Shown here piece after piece: positions 43,673 through 53,114 of a stretch of DNA of 60,570 bases. The stretch is from Thiohalocapsa sp. (GTDB lineage: Bacteria; Pseudomonadota; Gammaproteobacteria; Chromatiales; Chromatiaceae), in the NCBI GenBank assembly GCA_021736785.1, contig JAIPFF010000031.1, positions 1 to 60,570 of the forward strand, in the 5' to 3' direction. Position 1 is the first letter of the stretch; each line of letters starts with the position of its first letter. The translations under genes and the position numbers were made by a program. The notes beneath the pieces were generated by a model. That model ran no database searches. It saw nothing but the letters and a program-made list of their open reading frames with translations, and was not told where the DNA came from.

Positions 43673-43748
43673 TCTCCTCCGGGGTTTCGACGTCGACGGC
43701 AGGTGGCGGGCACGGCGGCCGATGCCCCTGCCCGCCGAAGAACTGCCT

Positions 43749-45383
43749 TCAGATGGGGCAGTGCAGGGCCGCCAGGCGCTCGGTCAGCTTCATGTTCTGG
43801 CTGTAGTCCACGGGGCAGTCGACCACGGCCACGGTGCCGCACTGCAGCGCTTCTTCGAGGACGGGTATCAGCTGCTCGGCGGCGTCGACCCGGTAGCCGC
43901 GGGCACCGAAGCTCTCGGCGTAGCGCACGAAGTCGGGATTGCCGAAGTCGATCTGCGTATCGCGCCCGAAGCGCCGGTCCTGATGCCACTTGATCAGCCC
44001 GTACTGGCTGTCGTTCCAGATCAGAACGACGAATGCGAGTCCGAGCCGCAGTGCCGTTTCGATCTCTTGGGAATTCATCATGAAGCCGGCGTCGCCGGTG
44101 ACGGTGACGACATTGCGCTCGGGGTGCACCAGCTTCGCCGCCAGCGCCCCCGGCACGCCGATGCCCATGGCGGCAAAACCGTTGGAGATGATGCAGGTGC
44201 TCGGCGCAAGGGCCTGCCACATGCGCGCCACCCACATTTTGTGGGCACCCACGTCGGATATGACGATGTCGCTCGCATCCAGCACCTGTCGCAGATCCCA
44301 GAGGATCTTCTGCGGCTTCAGCGGAAAGCCATCGTCCTCGGCATACTCGCGGTTTTCCTGCACGATTGCCTCGCTCAGAGGCGCCGCCCAGTTCTCGGTG
44401 CGCGGCGTCACGAGATCGGTCAGCGCCCGCAGGGTCGCCCCGATATCGCCGACGACACCGACTTCGAGCATGTAGTGGGCGTCGACCTCCGCCGGCAGTT
44501 GTCCGATATGGATCACCGCCTGATCCGGATTGAGATGCCAGCGCTCCGGGTGGTACTCGATCATGTCGTAGCCGATGCAAATCACCAGGTCGGAGCGCTC
44601 GAAGCCGCAGGCGATCAGGTCATTGGCCGACAGGCCAGCGGTGCCGAGGGAGAGCGGGTGCGTGCGCGGTATTGCGCCTTTCGCCATGAAGGTCATCGCC
44701 ACCGGAATATTGAGCCTCGCGGCGAAGGCGTCGAGCGCATCCGTCGCGCCGGAGCGCAGCACGCCGTTGCCGGCGAGGACCATCGGGTTGCGCGCCCGCT
44801 CGATCACCGCCGCCGCCTCCTGCAGCTTGTCCTCGGGCGGCCAGGGCGTGCGCGGGTCCTGCAGCTTCAGCGGCTTGGCGTCGGCGACCTCTGCGGCCGC
44901 GATATTCTCCGGGAGCTCGATGAAGCTGCAGCCCGGCTTCTCCATCTTGGCCACCTTGAACGCCTTGCGGACGACCTCCGGGATGATCTCCGGCTCGCGC
45001 ACCGAAACCGCGTACTTGGAGATGGGCGCGAACAGGTTGACCAGATCGACGATCTGGTGGCTTTCCTTGTGCAGCCGGTGCGTCGAGCCCTGCCCCGCGA
45101 TCGCCACCACGGGGGCGCGGTCGAGATGGGCATCGGCCACGCCTGTGATCAGGTTGGTCGCGCCCGGGCCGAGGGTGCCCAGGCAGACGCCCGGCTTACC
45201 GGTCAAGCGCCCGTAGACGTCCGCCATGAAGGCGGCGCCTTGCTCGTGGCGCACGGTGACGAAGCGGATCGGGCTGTCGATCAGCGCATCCATCACATCC
45301 AAATTCTCTTCGCCGGGAATGCCGAAGATGTACTCGACACCCTCGTTCTCGAGACATCGTACGAATAGCTCCGCAGCGCGCAT
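43749..45383 (-). CDS. Acetolactate synthase large-subunit-type TPP enzyme
   Basis: A 544-residue ThDP enzyme condensing two pyruvates to acetolactate, or a related 2-oxo acid reaction. N-terminal Pyr domain with the catalytic Glu in FGIPGEENLDVM and VRHEQGAAFMAD; central FAD/transhydrogenase-like domain; C-terminal PP domain with the GDA...N metal motif (VTGDAGFMMNSQE ... IWNDSQYG). No regulatory small subunit is encoded next to it, which fits a catabolic AlsS-like or specialised role. ATG 45383 has GGAGA upstream. Confidence 0.9.
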   Translation of the reverse strand: MRAAELFVRCLENEGVEYIFGIPGEENLDVMDALIDSPIRFVTVRHEQGAAFMADVYGRLTGKPGVCLGTLGPGATNLITGVADAHLDRAPVVAIAGQGSTHRLHKESHQIVDLVNLFAPISKYAVSVREPEIIPEVVRKAFKVAKMEKPGCSFIELPENIAAAEVADAKPLKLQDPRTPWPPEDKLQEAAAVIERARNPMVLAGNGVLRSGATDALDAFAARLNIPVAMTFMAKGAIPRTHPLSLGTAGLSANDLIACGFERSDLVICIGYDMIEYHPERWHLNPDQAVIHIGQLPAEVDAHYMLEVGVVGDIGATLRALTDLVTPRTENWAAPLSEAIVQENREYAEDDGFPLKPQKILWDLRQVLDASDIVISDVGAHKMWVARMWQALAPSTCIISNGFAAMGIGVPGALAAKLVHPERNVVTVTGDAGFMMNSQEIETALRLGLAFVVLIWNDSQYGLIKWHQDRRFGRDTQIDFGNPDFVRYAESFGARGYRVDAAEQLIPVLEEALQCGTVAVVDCPVDYSQNMKLTERLAALHCPI

Positions 45384-45719
45384 AGGGGTTTCTCCGGGTA
45401 TCGGGTGAGGCGGCAGCACGAACGCCCATCGGCGTTGCGCACGTTCACCGACGCGTCAATAGGCTTCCGGAAAGCTAGACCCGATCGAGCCGAGCTTTCT
45501 TTCCACCGGCTCAAGTCGGCGGGCCGTCGATGCCGCGGCAAACGCGCGTGCGCTTGCGAGGACCGCGCGGTAAGCGCGATTGCCGCACCCAGACAGGTCC
45601 CCGACATCGCTTCCGGCGCTCCGCGCTCGAAGCGCACACCGAGGTTACGAAAGAAGTCGCGGATCGCGGCGGTCATCGAGAAGCGAGCACTTCAGGAAGC
45701 CCATGCGGGAGGTCAATCG
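45384..45719. other. Divergent intergenic region
   Basis: 336 bases between the acetolactate synthase start and a plus-strand secreted-protein gene. It must contain both promoters. I could not assign -35/-10 pairs, and the open frames present look like noncoding GC-rich sequence. Confidence 0.5.
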
Positions 45720-46133
45720 ATGAAGACAAAGCAGCGTGATCGACGAAAACGCCGGCTCCTCGGCTTGGCGATGGCCGGCCTGGTCGGCCTGGCCACGTCC
45801 ACCGGCATGCTGTTGGCGTGGTCCGAGCCGGTTCAAGCAGGCTCCTCGAGCGGCTTCCAAGGCCGCGACTACACCTATAGCCACGGCCGACACGGCAATA
45901 AGCGGTCGTATCGCAGCGGGCGCAAGTATCGGCGTCACGGATACTCGGGCTATTCCGGGCGATCCAGCTATTCCGGGCGATCCAGCTACTCGGGGCGATC
46001 CAGCTGCTCGCGCGTGTCCAAGACGGTCCGCATCGACGGCTACCCGCGCAGAGTGACCGGGACGCGCTGCTACGACCGGCGCGGTAACCCGTACATCGTG
46101 CAGGGGAGCCGGCGGGTCAGCGGCTACGACTGA
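45720..46133 (+). CDS. Ser/Tyr/Arg-rich secreted repeat protein
   Basis: A 137-residue exported protein. A twin-basic start (KTKQRDRRKRRLLGLAMAGL) leads into a signal peptide ending near EPVQAGS. The mature part is basic and rich in Ser, Tyr, Gly and Arg, with three tandem copies of YSGRSS encoded by an 18-bp repeat (45951-46004). Two Cys (SSCSRVSK and TRCYDRRG) flank a short conserved-looking end. GGGAGG precedes the ATG. Function unknown; composition suggests binding to polyanions or the cell surface. Confidence 0.75.
   Translation: MKTKQRDRRKRRLLGLAMAGLVGLATSTGMLLAWSEPVQAGSSSGFQGRDYTYSHGRHGNKRSYRSGRKYRRHGYSGYSGRSSYSGRSSYSGRSSCSRVSKTVRIDGYPRRVTGTRCYDRRGNPYIVQGSRRVSGYD
45951..46004 (+). repeat. 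18-bp in-frame tandem repeat (3 copies)
   Basis: TATTCCGGGCGATCCAGC twice perfectly, then once with two changes, encoding Y-S-G-R-S-S repeats. Copy number could vary without breaking the frame. Confidence 0.9.
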
Positions 46134-46217
46134 GGCACGCCCGCATGCACCGATTTGGCGGCGTCATCGGCCTTCCGGGCAATCGATGCCGGCCCGGGCA
46201 TTCGCGCAAGCGACGAG

Positions 46218-46251
46218 CCAAGAACCAAGAACCAAGAACCAAGAACCAAGA
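46218..46251 (+). repeat. Short tandem repeat, 7-bp unit CCAAGAA
   Basis: Nearly five copies of CCAAGAA, ending about 27 bases upstream of the AhpD-like gene start. It could change the distance between promoter and RBS. Confidence 0.85.
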
Positions 46252-46278
46252 GCGCGACCGATGGGAAAGCAAGGCTGA

Positions 46279-46815
46279 ATGAACCAACGACTCAGACTGA
46301 TCGAGCCGAACGAGGCAAATGCCGAGGTGGCGGAGTTGTATCGCCTCGTCGAAGACCGCTTCGGCGGCATTCCGAACTTGTTCAAGGCGCTGGCCCATAA
46401 GCCGGGAATCCTCGCCGCGACCCTGCAGGGCGTGGAGCAGGTCATGGCCGAAGGCGACTTGGATCGGTCGCTGAAGGAAATGATCGCCGTCGTGGTCGCG
46501 GATGCGCGCGGCTGTGCCTACTGCGTCGGCGCCCATTCCATGGCGCTGCGGCGCCTCGGCGTGCCCGACGAGACCATCGCTCTGCTGTCGCAAGGGCTAG
46601 ACGACGCACCGCTGCCGGCGCGCTGGATAGAGATGCTGCGCTTCGCCCGCAAGGCCGCCGAAGACGTGCACAGCGTCGGCGACGCCGACGTTGCCCGGCT
46701 ATGGACATTGGGCCTGGACGAAGCTGCCGTGGTCGAGGTGGCGAGCGTCATACAGCTGTTTGTTTCTCTAAGCTTTTTTCTGGATCTGCTGGCCGTGCCG
46801 CTGGACGGCGAGTGA
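46279..46815 (+). CDS. AhpD-like carboxymuconolactone decarboxylase family protein
   Basis: A 178-residue all-helical protein of the CMD/AhpD superfamily. The redox CxxC-x3-H motif is CAYCVGAHS, preceded by a Glu-containing helix (LDRSLKEMIAVVVADARG). Members act as peroxidase-linked disulfide reductants. GIPNLFKALAHKPG is the usual N-terminal segment of the peroxidase-related subfamily. Single gene; its partner is unknown. Confidence 0.88.
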   Translation: MNQRLRLIEPNEANAEVAELYRLVEDRFGGIPNLFKALAHKPGILAATLQGVEQVMAEGDLDRSLKEMIAVVVADARGCAYCVGAHSMALRRLGVPDETIALLSQGLDDAPLPARWIEMLRFARKAAEDVHSVGDADVARLWTLGLDEAAVVEVASVIQLFVSLSFFLDLLAVPLDGE

Positions 46816-46854
46816 GCGTCGATCGGGCAGTGGCGCAGCGTGCGGCGACGGGGA

Positions 46855-48066
46855 TCACGAGCCCAGCTTCTTCACCAGCAGCGGCATCGTGCCGGCCTGC
46901 ACCAAGAGCGACCAGAGCACGACGCCGTAGGCGATGGACTGGACGGTCCACCAGTAATCGAGCGACAGCGGCAGCGAGAGCGCGAGCGCCAGCGTGACGG
47001 CGCCGCGGGTGCCGCCCCACCAAAGCGGCACATGCCAGGGACCCGGCAGCCGCTCGGTGCCGGGCAGGCGCTCGAGCGCCGGCACCAGCAGAAAGGCAAT
47101 CACTGCGCGGGCGGCGAGCACGGCGGCAATGCCGATCAGCATCGCCAGCCATTGGTCGGTGAACATGACGACCTGGAAACTGATGCCGGCCACCAGAAAC
47201 AGCAGGCTGTTGGCGAGCCAGGCGTTGTATCGCCACAAGGTCGAGAGCGCGCTATCGGCGTCGGCACCGCCGGCGCCCTGCTCCGCACGACCCAACAACA
47301 ACCCGGCGCAGAGGACGGCAATGACAGCGGAAAAACCCAGCTGCACCGCGGCCGCCACCGACCCGTACGCCGCCACCAGCGTGACCACGCCGCGCTGCAC
47401 CGGCCCGATCGCCAGGCGACCGAGCAGCACGCCTGCGCCGCCGATGGCCGCCCCGACGGCGATCCCCCCGCAGAGCACGACGAGCAGCGACAAGCCGGCG
47501 CCGGTCCAGTCGGCGGACTCCTGCTGCCCCGTGGCCAACGCAATCAGCAGCGAGAACAGGACGATGGCGATCACGTCGTTGAAGAGGCTCTCGCCGTCCA
47601 GGATGACCTGCAGTCGCCGCGGCGCGTTGATGCGCTTCAGAAGATCGAGCACGGCCGCCGGGTCGGTGGCAGACAGCAGTACGCCGGCGATCAGTGCCGC
47701 CATCCAGGGGAAGCCCGAGGGATGGCCGATACCGTAATACAGCAATGCGGCGGTGATACCGGCCGCCAGCAACATCAGCGGCAACGCGAGAAACAGGATC
47801 AGCACCAGGTTCTTCATCAATGCGCGGGCGTCCAGGGTGTAAGCCGCTTGGAAGACCAGCACCGGCAACAGCACGTAGAAGACCAATTCCTCGAACAAAT
47901 GCCAGCGCAGCCCCGCGTCTTGCCCGAGCGCCACCCAAACCTCCGAGCCGGCGAAGCCCAGCAGCACCAGCAGCGCCGCGAACGGCAGCCGCAGCCGGAC
48001 CGCCAATGGCTCGAGTGCGACCGCAAGCGCAAGCAGGACCGCGTAGAAGGGCAGCATTTCGATCAT
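46855..48066 (-). CDS. CPA1-type Na+/H+ antiporter (NhaP-like)
   Basis: A 403-residue inner-membrane exchanger with about 12 hydrophobic segments. Conserved ion-binding regions are SATDPAAVLDLLKR (unwound-helix Thr-Asp-Pro), LDGESLFNDVIAIVLF (essential Asp) and GGTRGAVTLALALSLP (conserved Arg). There is no large cytoplasmic C-terminal regulatory domain. ATG 48066 follows GAGGT. It is divergent from the NDH-2-like gene, with 106 bases between. Confidence 0.92.
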   Translation of the reverse strand: MIEMLPFYAVLLALAVALEPLAVRLRLPFAALLVLLGFAGSEVWVALGQDAGLRWHLFEELVFYVLLPVLVFQAAYTLDARALMKNLVLILFLALPLMLLAAGITAALLYYGIGHPSGFPWMAALIAGVLLSATDPAAVLDLLKRINAPRRLQVILDGESLFNDVIAIVLFSLLIALATGQQESADWTGAGLSLLVVLCGGIAVGAAIGGAGVLLGRLAIGPVQRGVVTLVAAYGSVAAAVQLGFSAVIAVLCAGLLLGRAEQGAGGADADSALSTLWRYNAWLANSLLFLVAGISFQVVMFTDQWLAMLIGIAAVLAARAVIAFLLVPALERLPGTERLPGPWHVPLWWGGTRGAVTLALALSLPLSLDYWWTVQSIAYGVVLWSLLVQAGTMPLLVKKLGS

Positions 48067-48172
48067 AAGTACCTCGCTACCGGAGCGCCTGCCGAGCGGC
48101 GCCAGGCGCGGGGTTACCATTCCACCCCGAAACGGCCGTCTTCGAGGCCAACGACAGCGAGGACAGCTTCCC

Positions 48173-49516
48173 ATGAAAAATCAAGGCATCCTGACAGGCG
48201 CCGACGGCGAAGAGCGCCCCGCGCGCATCCTGATCGTCGGCGGCGGTTTCGCCGGTGCGACCGCGGCACGACACCTGGAGCGGCGGCTGCCGAAGGCCGA
48301 AATCCGCCTGCTGTCGAGCGAGAATTATCTCACCTACAACCCGTTGCTGGCCGAGGTGGTCGGCGCCTCGGTGCTGCCGGGGCATGTGGTTGCGCCGCTG
48401 CGCCAAATGTTCCGCCGCACCCGAGTGCATCAAGTGGACGTCACGGCGATCGATACCGCCGAGCGGCGCGTCGCCTACCGGGGGCTCGGCCCCGGCAGCT
48501 TCCGTTACGATCATCTGCTGATCGCCTGCGGCAGCCGCGCGAGCTTGGAGCTCGTGCCGGGTATGGCGGAGCATGCGCTGCCGCTGAAGAGCGTCGGCGA
48601 TGCGCTGCATCTGCGCAACCGCATCGTCGCGCGGCTCGAAGAAGCCGAGCTCGAGCCGGACCCCGAAATGCGCCGCTGGCTGACCACCTTCGTCATCATC
48701 GGCGGCGGCTTCTCCGGCGTGGAAGTGGCCGGCGAAATCAGCGATTTCGTCGCCGCGAGCCGGCGCTGGTACCGCCATCTCGACGCACCGGTGCGCGTGA
48801 TCATCGTGCACGGCGGCGCTCATCTGATGCCGGAGCTGCCGGTCAAGCTCGGGCGCTTCACCGAGCGCAAGCTCACCCGGCGCGCAGGCGTCGAAGTCCT
48901 GCTCAACACCCGCGGCACCCGCGTCGACGCCCGCGGCATCGAGCTCGGAGGCGGCACCCGGCTCGATGCGGGCACCATCGTGTCGACCGTCGGCACCGGC
49001 AGCAATCCGCTCATCGATCGCATCCCGGCGGAGAAGCTGCGCGGGCGCCTGCGCACGGCGCCGGATCTGTCCGTCCCCGGCGTGTCGGGGCTCTGGGCCG
49101 TGGGCGATTGCGCCGCAATCCCGAATGGCGGCGATGACGGTCCCCCCTGCCCGCCGACGGCACAGTTCGCGCTGCGTCAGGGACCGCAGGCCGCCGCCAA
49201 TATCGCGCGCAGCTTCAGGGGACAGCCGACGCGCCTATTCGCGTACCGGCCAAAGGGCTTGATGTCCGCCATCGGGCATAATCGCGCGGTAGCACGGGTG
49301 TTCGGGCTGAACCTCTCGGGCTTCATTCCGTGGCTGCTTTGGCGCGGGTTCTACTTGCTCTACATCCCGACGATGGCACGCAAAGTCCGGCTGTTCCTGG
49401 AGTGGAACTGGGCCATGTTCTTCCCGCCGGATATCGCTCACTTGCGTTTCGTGCGCACCGGCGGCGCCGCGGACCGGCCGGCAAACCCGGACAGCAGCGG
49501 CGATGCCGCGCCTTGA
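48173..49516 (+). CDS. NDH-2-like FAD-dependent NAD(P)H oxidoreductase
   Basis: A 447-residue two-dinucleotide-binding flavoprotein. The FAD GxGxxG is [14 protein letters not shown]; the NAD(P)H GxGxxG is [28 protein letters not shown] is the second FAD motif. The C-terminal amphipathic/hydrophobic segment ([18 protein letters not shown]) fits monotopic membrane association as in type II NADH dehydrogenases and sulfide:quinone reductases. The catalytic Cys pair of SQR is not evident, so NDH-2 is preferred. Confidence 0.88.
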   Translation: MKNQGILTGADGEERPARILIVGGGFAGATAARHLERRLPKAEIRLLSSENYLTYNPLLAEVVGASVLPGHVVAPLRQMFRRTRVHQVDVTAIDTAERRVAYRGLGPGSFRYDHLLIACGSRASLELVPGMAEHALPLKSVGDALHLRNRIVARLEEAELEPDPEMRRWLTTFVIIGGGFSGVEVAGEISDFVAASRRWYRHLDAPVRVIIVHGGAHLMPELPVKLGRFTERKLTRRAGVEVLLNTRGTRVDARGIELGGGTRLDAGTIVSTVGTGSNPLIDRIPAEKLRGRLRTAPDLSVPGVSGLWAVGDCAAIPNGGDDGPPCPPTAQFALRQGPQAAANIARSFRGQPTRLFAYRPKGLMSAIGHNRAVARVFGLNLSGFIPWLLWRGFYLLYIPTMARKVRLFLEWNWAMFFPPDIAHLRFVRTGGAADRPANPDSSGDAAP

Positions 49517-49688
49517 GACGGCAGACCCCGGCCGGCACGCCTCCCGATCGGCGCGCAGCGGACCCCGGCGCCGGTTATCGCCACATAGCGACCGCGGTTA
49601 TGCAAGGATCGATGTCCGCGCCTCGTCTGTTAGGGGGACAGCACGTTTTCGCTGTCGTTTTCGATCAGACACCCAAGAGGTATTCGAC

Positions 49689-49979
49689 ATGCAAGACCAA
49701 AAGCACCGCATCGGCCCGGCTGTTGCCGGTATCCTCGCCGTCGGCACTCTGCTCGCCGCGGGTCAGGCCCAGGCCGTGCCGGACGCGCCGAGCGCCTGGG
49801 AGAAGTGCGCGGGTATCGCCAAAGCCGGCATGAACGATTGCGGCTCACTGGATGGCAAGCACGACTGCTCCGGCCAAGCGGCCGCGGACAGCGACCCCAC
49901 CGAATGGGTCTACGTCCCCGAGGGCACCTGCACGAAAATCGTCGGCGGCGAGGTCGCTGCCGTCAAACCGGCGAAATAG
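49689..49979 (+). CDS. Bufferin precursor peptide (DUF2282)
   Basis: A 96-residue RiPP precursor. The signal peptide ends AQA near residue 29. The mature core has four Cys at 40, 51, 60 and 81 (EKCAG, NDCGS, HDCSGQ, GTCTK) and the family's [10 protein letters not shown] end. In characterised bufferins core Cys are oxidised by the MNIO enzyme to heterocycles that bind copper, protecting the cell from copper excess. AAGAGG precedes the ATG. The following two genes are the expected maturation pair. Confidence 0.92.
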   Translation: MQDQKHRIGPAVAGILAVGTLLAAGQAQAVPDAPSAWEKCAGIAKAGMNDCGSLDGKHDCSGQAAADSDPTEWVYVPEGTCTKIVGGEVAAVKPAK

Positions 49980-49994
49980 CCGGCGTCCGGTGCG

Positions 49995-50861
49995 ATGAGC
50001 GCCTATGCGCAATCCGGCCTCGCCGGCGCACCGGCCGGCACCCGCGATCACGGGATCTCGGGTGCCGGGATCGGCTTGCGCCTCTGCCATATCGATGAAG
50101 TCCTCCGCCAGCGCCCGCCCATCCCGTGGATGGAGCTCCTGGCCGACAATCACCTGGCCGAAGGCGGGCTCACGGCCCTGCATGTGGAGGCGCTGGCGAG
50201 CCTCTATCCGCTGACGCTGCACTGCGTCGGCATGAATCTGGCCGGAACCGACCCGCTCGATGACGACTATCTGCGCAGGGTGCTGGCACTGCGCGAGCGC
50301 AGTGCCGCCGCCTGGGTATCGGACCACCTGTGCTTCACGGCCGTCGGCGGACGCCGGTACCACGAATTGCTGCCCTTTCCCTACACGGATCAGAGCCTGC
50401 GGCACGTGGCCGCGCGGGTACACCGGATCCAGGAGATCCTCGGCGCGCCGCTGGTGATCGAGAACGTCTCCGCCTACCTGCGATTCTCCGACTCCGCCCT
50501 CGGCGAGGCGCAATTCCTGAGCGCCCTGTGCCGAGACACCGACTGCCGGCTGCTGCTGGATGTGAACAATGTCTACGTCAACGCGATCAACCACGGCGAG
50601 GACGCCGAGGCCTATCTGCGTGCCCTGCCCTTCGAGCGGGTCGCCGAGATACACCTCGCCGGGTTCGCTCCGCGAGAGGACTACCTGCTCGACGCCCACG
50701 ACCGGGCCGTCGCAGCGCCGGTCTGGGACCTGTATGCCCGCGTGGCAACGCGGCTGTCGGGCGTGCCGACGCTGATCGAATGGGATAACGACATTCCGCC
50801 GCTCCCGGTGTTACTGGCGGAAGCGGACAAGGTCGCCGCCATCACGGAGGCTCCGCGATGA
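49995..50861 (+). CDS. Multinuclear iron oxidase BufB (DUF692)
   Basis: A 288-residue TIM-barrel MNIO enzyme that modifies Cys of the precursor. Metal-ligand segments of the family are visible: WMELLADNH, the VSDHLCFT region, PLVIENVSAYL, LLLDVNNVYVNA, EIHLAGF and LIEWDNDIPP, together giving the usual His/Glu/Asp set. It begins 15 bases after the precursor stop and overlaps bufC by four bases (ATGA), so the two are translationally coupled. Confidence 0.93.
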   Translation: MSAYAQSGLAGAPAGTRDHGISGAGIGLRLCHIDEVLRQRPPIPWMELLADNHLAEGGLTALHVEALASLYPLTLHCVGMNLAGTDPLDDDYLRRVLALRERSAAAWVSDHLCFTAVGGRRYHELLPFPYTDQSLRHVAARVHRIQEILGAPLVIENVSAYLRFSDSALGEAQFLSALCRDTDCRLLLDVNNVYVNAINHGEDAEAYLRALPFERVAEIHLAGFAPREDYLLDAHDRAVAAPVWDLYARVATRLSGVPTLIEWDNDIPPLPVLLAEADKVAAITEAPR

Positions 50862-51655
50862 GCGCGCTTGCCGAGGTCCAGCGTCGGCTTGCCGCGGCAC
50901 TGGACGAAGACAACGGGCCGGCGGTGGACCACCTGCTGCCGTTATTGGCCGCGGGTCCGGGGCGATCGGCCGCGGCGCGACTCTCCATTTACCGCACCAG
51001 CGCCCGCCGCGCACGAGAGCGGGCATTGGAGCAGATCTATCCGGTCTGCCGGGAGATTCTGGGTCCGCGCTGCTTCGCCGCGCTGGCCGAGGACTATGTG
51101 CGGGAGTTTGCCTCGCATGGCGCAGACCTGAACAACGAAGGCGCCCGCTTCCCCGCCCATCTGGCTGCCTGTATCGGGCAACGCCCGCAGCTCGCCGCGC
51201 TGCCTTACCTACCCGACCTCGCTTGTCTCGAGCGAGACTGGCATGCCGCCTATTACGCCGCCGATGATCCCCCCTTCGATCCGGCCCGGCTCGCCGCACT
51301 GCAGGCGGCCGGGCGCGCGGAGGCCGCGGTGTTTCGGCTATCCGCGGCGTTGCGCCTGCTGGCGTCGCGGTTCCCGGTGCGCGCCATTTGGCACAGTCAC
51401 CACCATGGCGGACGCACCGACCGGATCACCCTCGGGCAGGGCGACCGGTTGGTGATTCGACGCGCGGGCCCGAGGCCGACGGTGGATGCCGTCGACCCGC
51501 CCGTTCATGCGCTGCTGAGCGCCATTGCCGACGGACATTGCCTGGGCGAGCTCGCGACGCGCGGGCTAGCGCTCGAGCAATTGCCGCAACTGATCGCGCA
51601 AGGATACGTCGTCGCAATCGACGACAGCGCCGCCACGCGACGTCACTCGGCCTGA
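50858..51655 (+). CDS. BufC partner protein (DUF2063)
   Basis: A 265-residue partner of the MNIO oxidase. The N-terminal DUF2063 helical domain contains RLSIYRTSARRARERALEQI and the family's REFASHGADLNNEG. The C-terminal part resembles the peptide-binding domain used to present the leader to the oxidase (DRLVIRRAGPRPTVDAVDPP). The ATG lies in the bufB stop. The operon seems to end here. Confidence 0.9.
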   Translation: MSALAEVQRRLAAALDEDNGPAVDHLLPLLAAGPGRSAAARLSIYRTSARRARERALEQIYPVCREILGPRCFAALAEDYVREFASHGADLNNEGARFPAHLAACIGQRPQLAALPYLPDLACLERDWHAAYYAADDPPFDPARLAALQAAGRAEAAVFRLSAALRLLASRFPVRAIWHSHHHGGRTDRITLGQGDRLVIRRAGPRPTVDAVDPPVHALLSAIADGHCLGELATRGLALEQLPQLIAQGYVVAIDDSAATRRHSA

Positions 51656-51697
51656 AGCACCGCCGGGGAGGCGCTGATCTAAAGGATCGGATCTATC

Positions 51698-51768
51698 GGC
51701 CATCCCGGCCAAAATCAGCAGGTGAACCGAAGGCGCCGAGGTGCTTGAAAACGGCGGGGCATCCTGCC
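51698..51768 (+). repeat. Dispersed intergenic repeat, copy 1
   Basis: Contains ATCGGCCATCCCGGCCAAAA and, 30 bases on, GAAAACGGCGGGGCATCCTG. The same two blocks occur in the same order at 55218-55320. It lies in the 249-base gap after bufC. Confidence 0.65.
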
Positions 51769-51904
51769 GCAAGAAAAGCCCCCGAACCTTGCGGCGTTTC
51801 CCGAGACGCGCCTTGCCCGCGGAAGACATCGCTACCAAGAATGAAGGTCGAGGCGCCGCGCTCTGATCCCGACAACGCGGCAACACGACCGCCGGAGACA
51901 TGTC

Positions 51905-52831
51905 ATGTGCAAGCCTTTGCAGATCGCCATCACTGTGCTGCTGATGCTGTCCAATGCCGCGGCGGCGGCGACTTCCTGCAACGCGCCGATCGCGGTGCAG
52001 GTGCTGGGCTCGGGCGGCCCGGAAGGCCAGAACGGACGTGCGAGCGCGGGCTATCTGCTCTGGCTCGACGGCCAGGCACGGGTGCTGATCGACCTCGGCG
52101 GCGGCACCTTTGCCCGCTACGGCGCCAGCGGTGCCGACTTCTCCGATCTCGATCTCATTGCTTTCACCCATCTGCACGCCGACCACGCAACCGACCTGCC
52201 GGCGCTGCTCAAGAGCGGCTACTTCAGCGACCGCGAGCGGCCGCTGCCCATCGCCGGGCCGACGGCCGGCGCCGGCTATCCCGATCTCGGGGGCTACCTG
52301 CGCGGCCTGCTGGCGCCCGAGTCGGGCAGCTTTCGCTACCTGGCCGGTTATCTCGACGGCAGCGACGGCTTGGTCAAGCTCGAGCCCCGCACAATCGATG
52401 CCGGCCGGCACGCGCCCTTGTCCGTGCACGAGACGCCGGCCTACCGTGTCGATGCCGTGGGCGTCACCCACGGACCGGTGCCGGCGCTGGCCTTTCGCGT
52501 CGACGTCGGCGAGACCCGCATCGTGTTCAGCGGCGATCAAAACGGCGACGATGCCCATTTCGTCGACTTCAGCCGCAATGCGGACCTGTTGATCATGGAT
52601 CACGCCGTGCCCGAGGATGCCGGCCCGGTGGCCGCGCGGCTGCACGCGCTGCCGTCGGAGATCGGGCGCATCGCACGCGACGCCGAGGTCGATCACCTGG
52701 TGCTGAGCCACCTGATGCGCCGTTCCGAGCGCGCGCTCGACGACAGCTTGGAACGGATTCGGGCGATCTATGCCGGCACCGTCAGCACTGCCGCCGATCT
52801 CGACTGCTTCCAACCCGGAAACGACGGTTGA
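51905..52831 (+). CDS. Secreted metallo-beta-lactamase-fold hydrolase
   Basis: A 308-residue periplasmic MBL-fold protein. A signal peptide ends near AAAATS. The zinc motif HxHxDH is THLHADHATD, with further ligands in VTHGPVPALAFR, FSGDQNGDD (Asp bridging position) and a C-terminal VLSHLMRR His. A Cys just after the signal (TSCNAP) and one at the C-terminus (LDCFQP) could form a disulfide. GGAGA precedes the ATG. Substrate unknown; a phosphodiesterase or arylsulfatase-like role is as likely as a lactamase one. Confidence 0.87.
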   Translation: MCKPLQIAITVLLMLSNAAAAATSCNAPIAVQVLGSGGPEGQNGRASAGYLLWLDGQARVLIDLGGGTFARYGASGADFSDLDLIAFTHLHADHATDLPALLKSGYFSDRERPLPIAGPTAGAGYPDLGGYLRGLLAPESGSFRYLAGYLDGSDGLVKLEPRTIDAGRHAPLSVHETPAYRVDAVGVTHGPVPALAFRVDVGETRIVFSGDQNGDDAHFVDFSRNADLLIMDHAVPEDAGPVAARLHALPSEIGRIARDAEVDHLVLSHLMRRSERALDDSLERIRAIYAGTVSTAADLDCFQPGNDG

Positions 52832-53114
52832 GTGGCTCAGGCGGGAGACAATTCACGGCTTGCACGCGCATTCAGTGACCCGCGGGGCATCAGCCGGCGG
52901 CCCAAGGCCGCTTCGGCCACCGTTGCACGAAAGAAGCGGTCTCGCCGACCGGTCTTCTGCAATGACGAGGCCATCGACGCGCGCCATGCGCCCCCTTGCA
53001 CGGACGCGTCGGGTCTCGTCACCGAGCCCCCATCTCCTCGACAGACCCCGATTACAGCATGCGCCCAGCAGCCGCGCCGCCGTCCCCGTATGCTCTCGCC
53101 CGGCCCCGCTCGAC

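Noticed and set aside
43209-45368. Plus-strand 719-codon frame opposite ALDH and acetolactate synthase genes
   Set aside because: Spans two genuine genes and their gap with biased composition only.
46840-49137. Plus-strand 765-codon frame over antiporter and NDH-2-like genes
   Set aside because: Crosses two divergent genes; no signal or domain.
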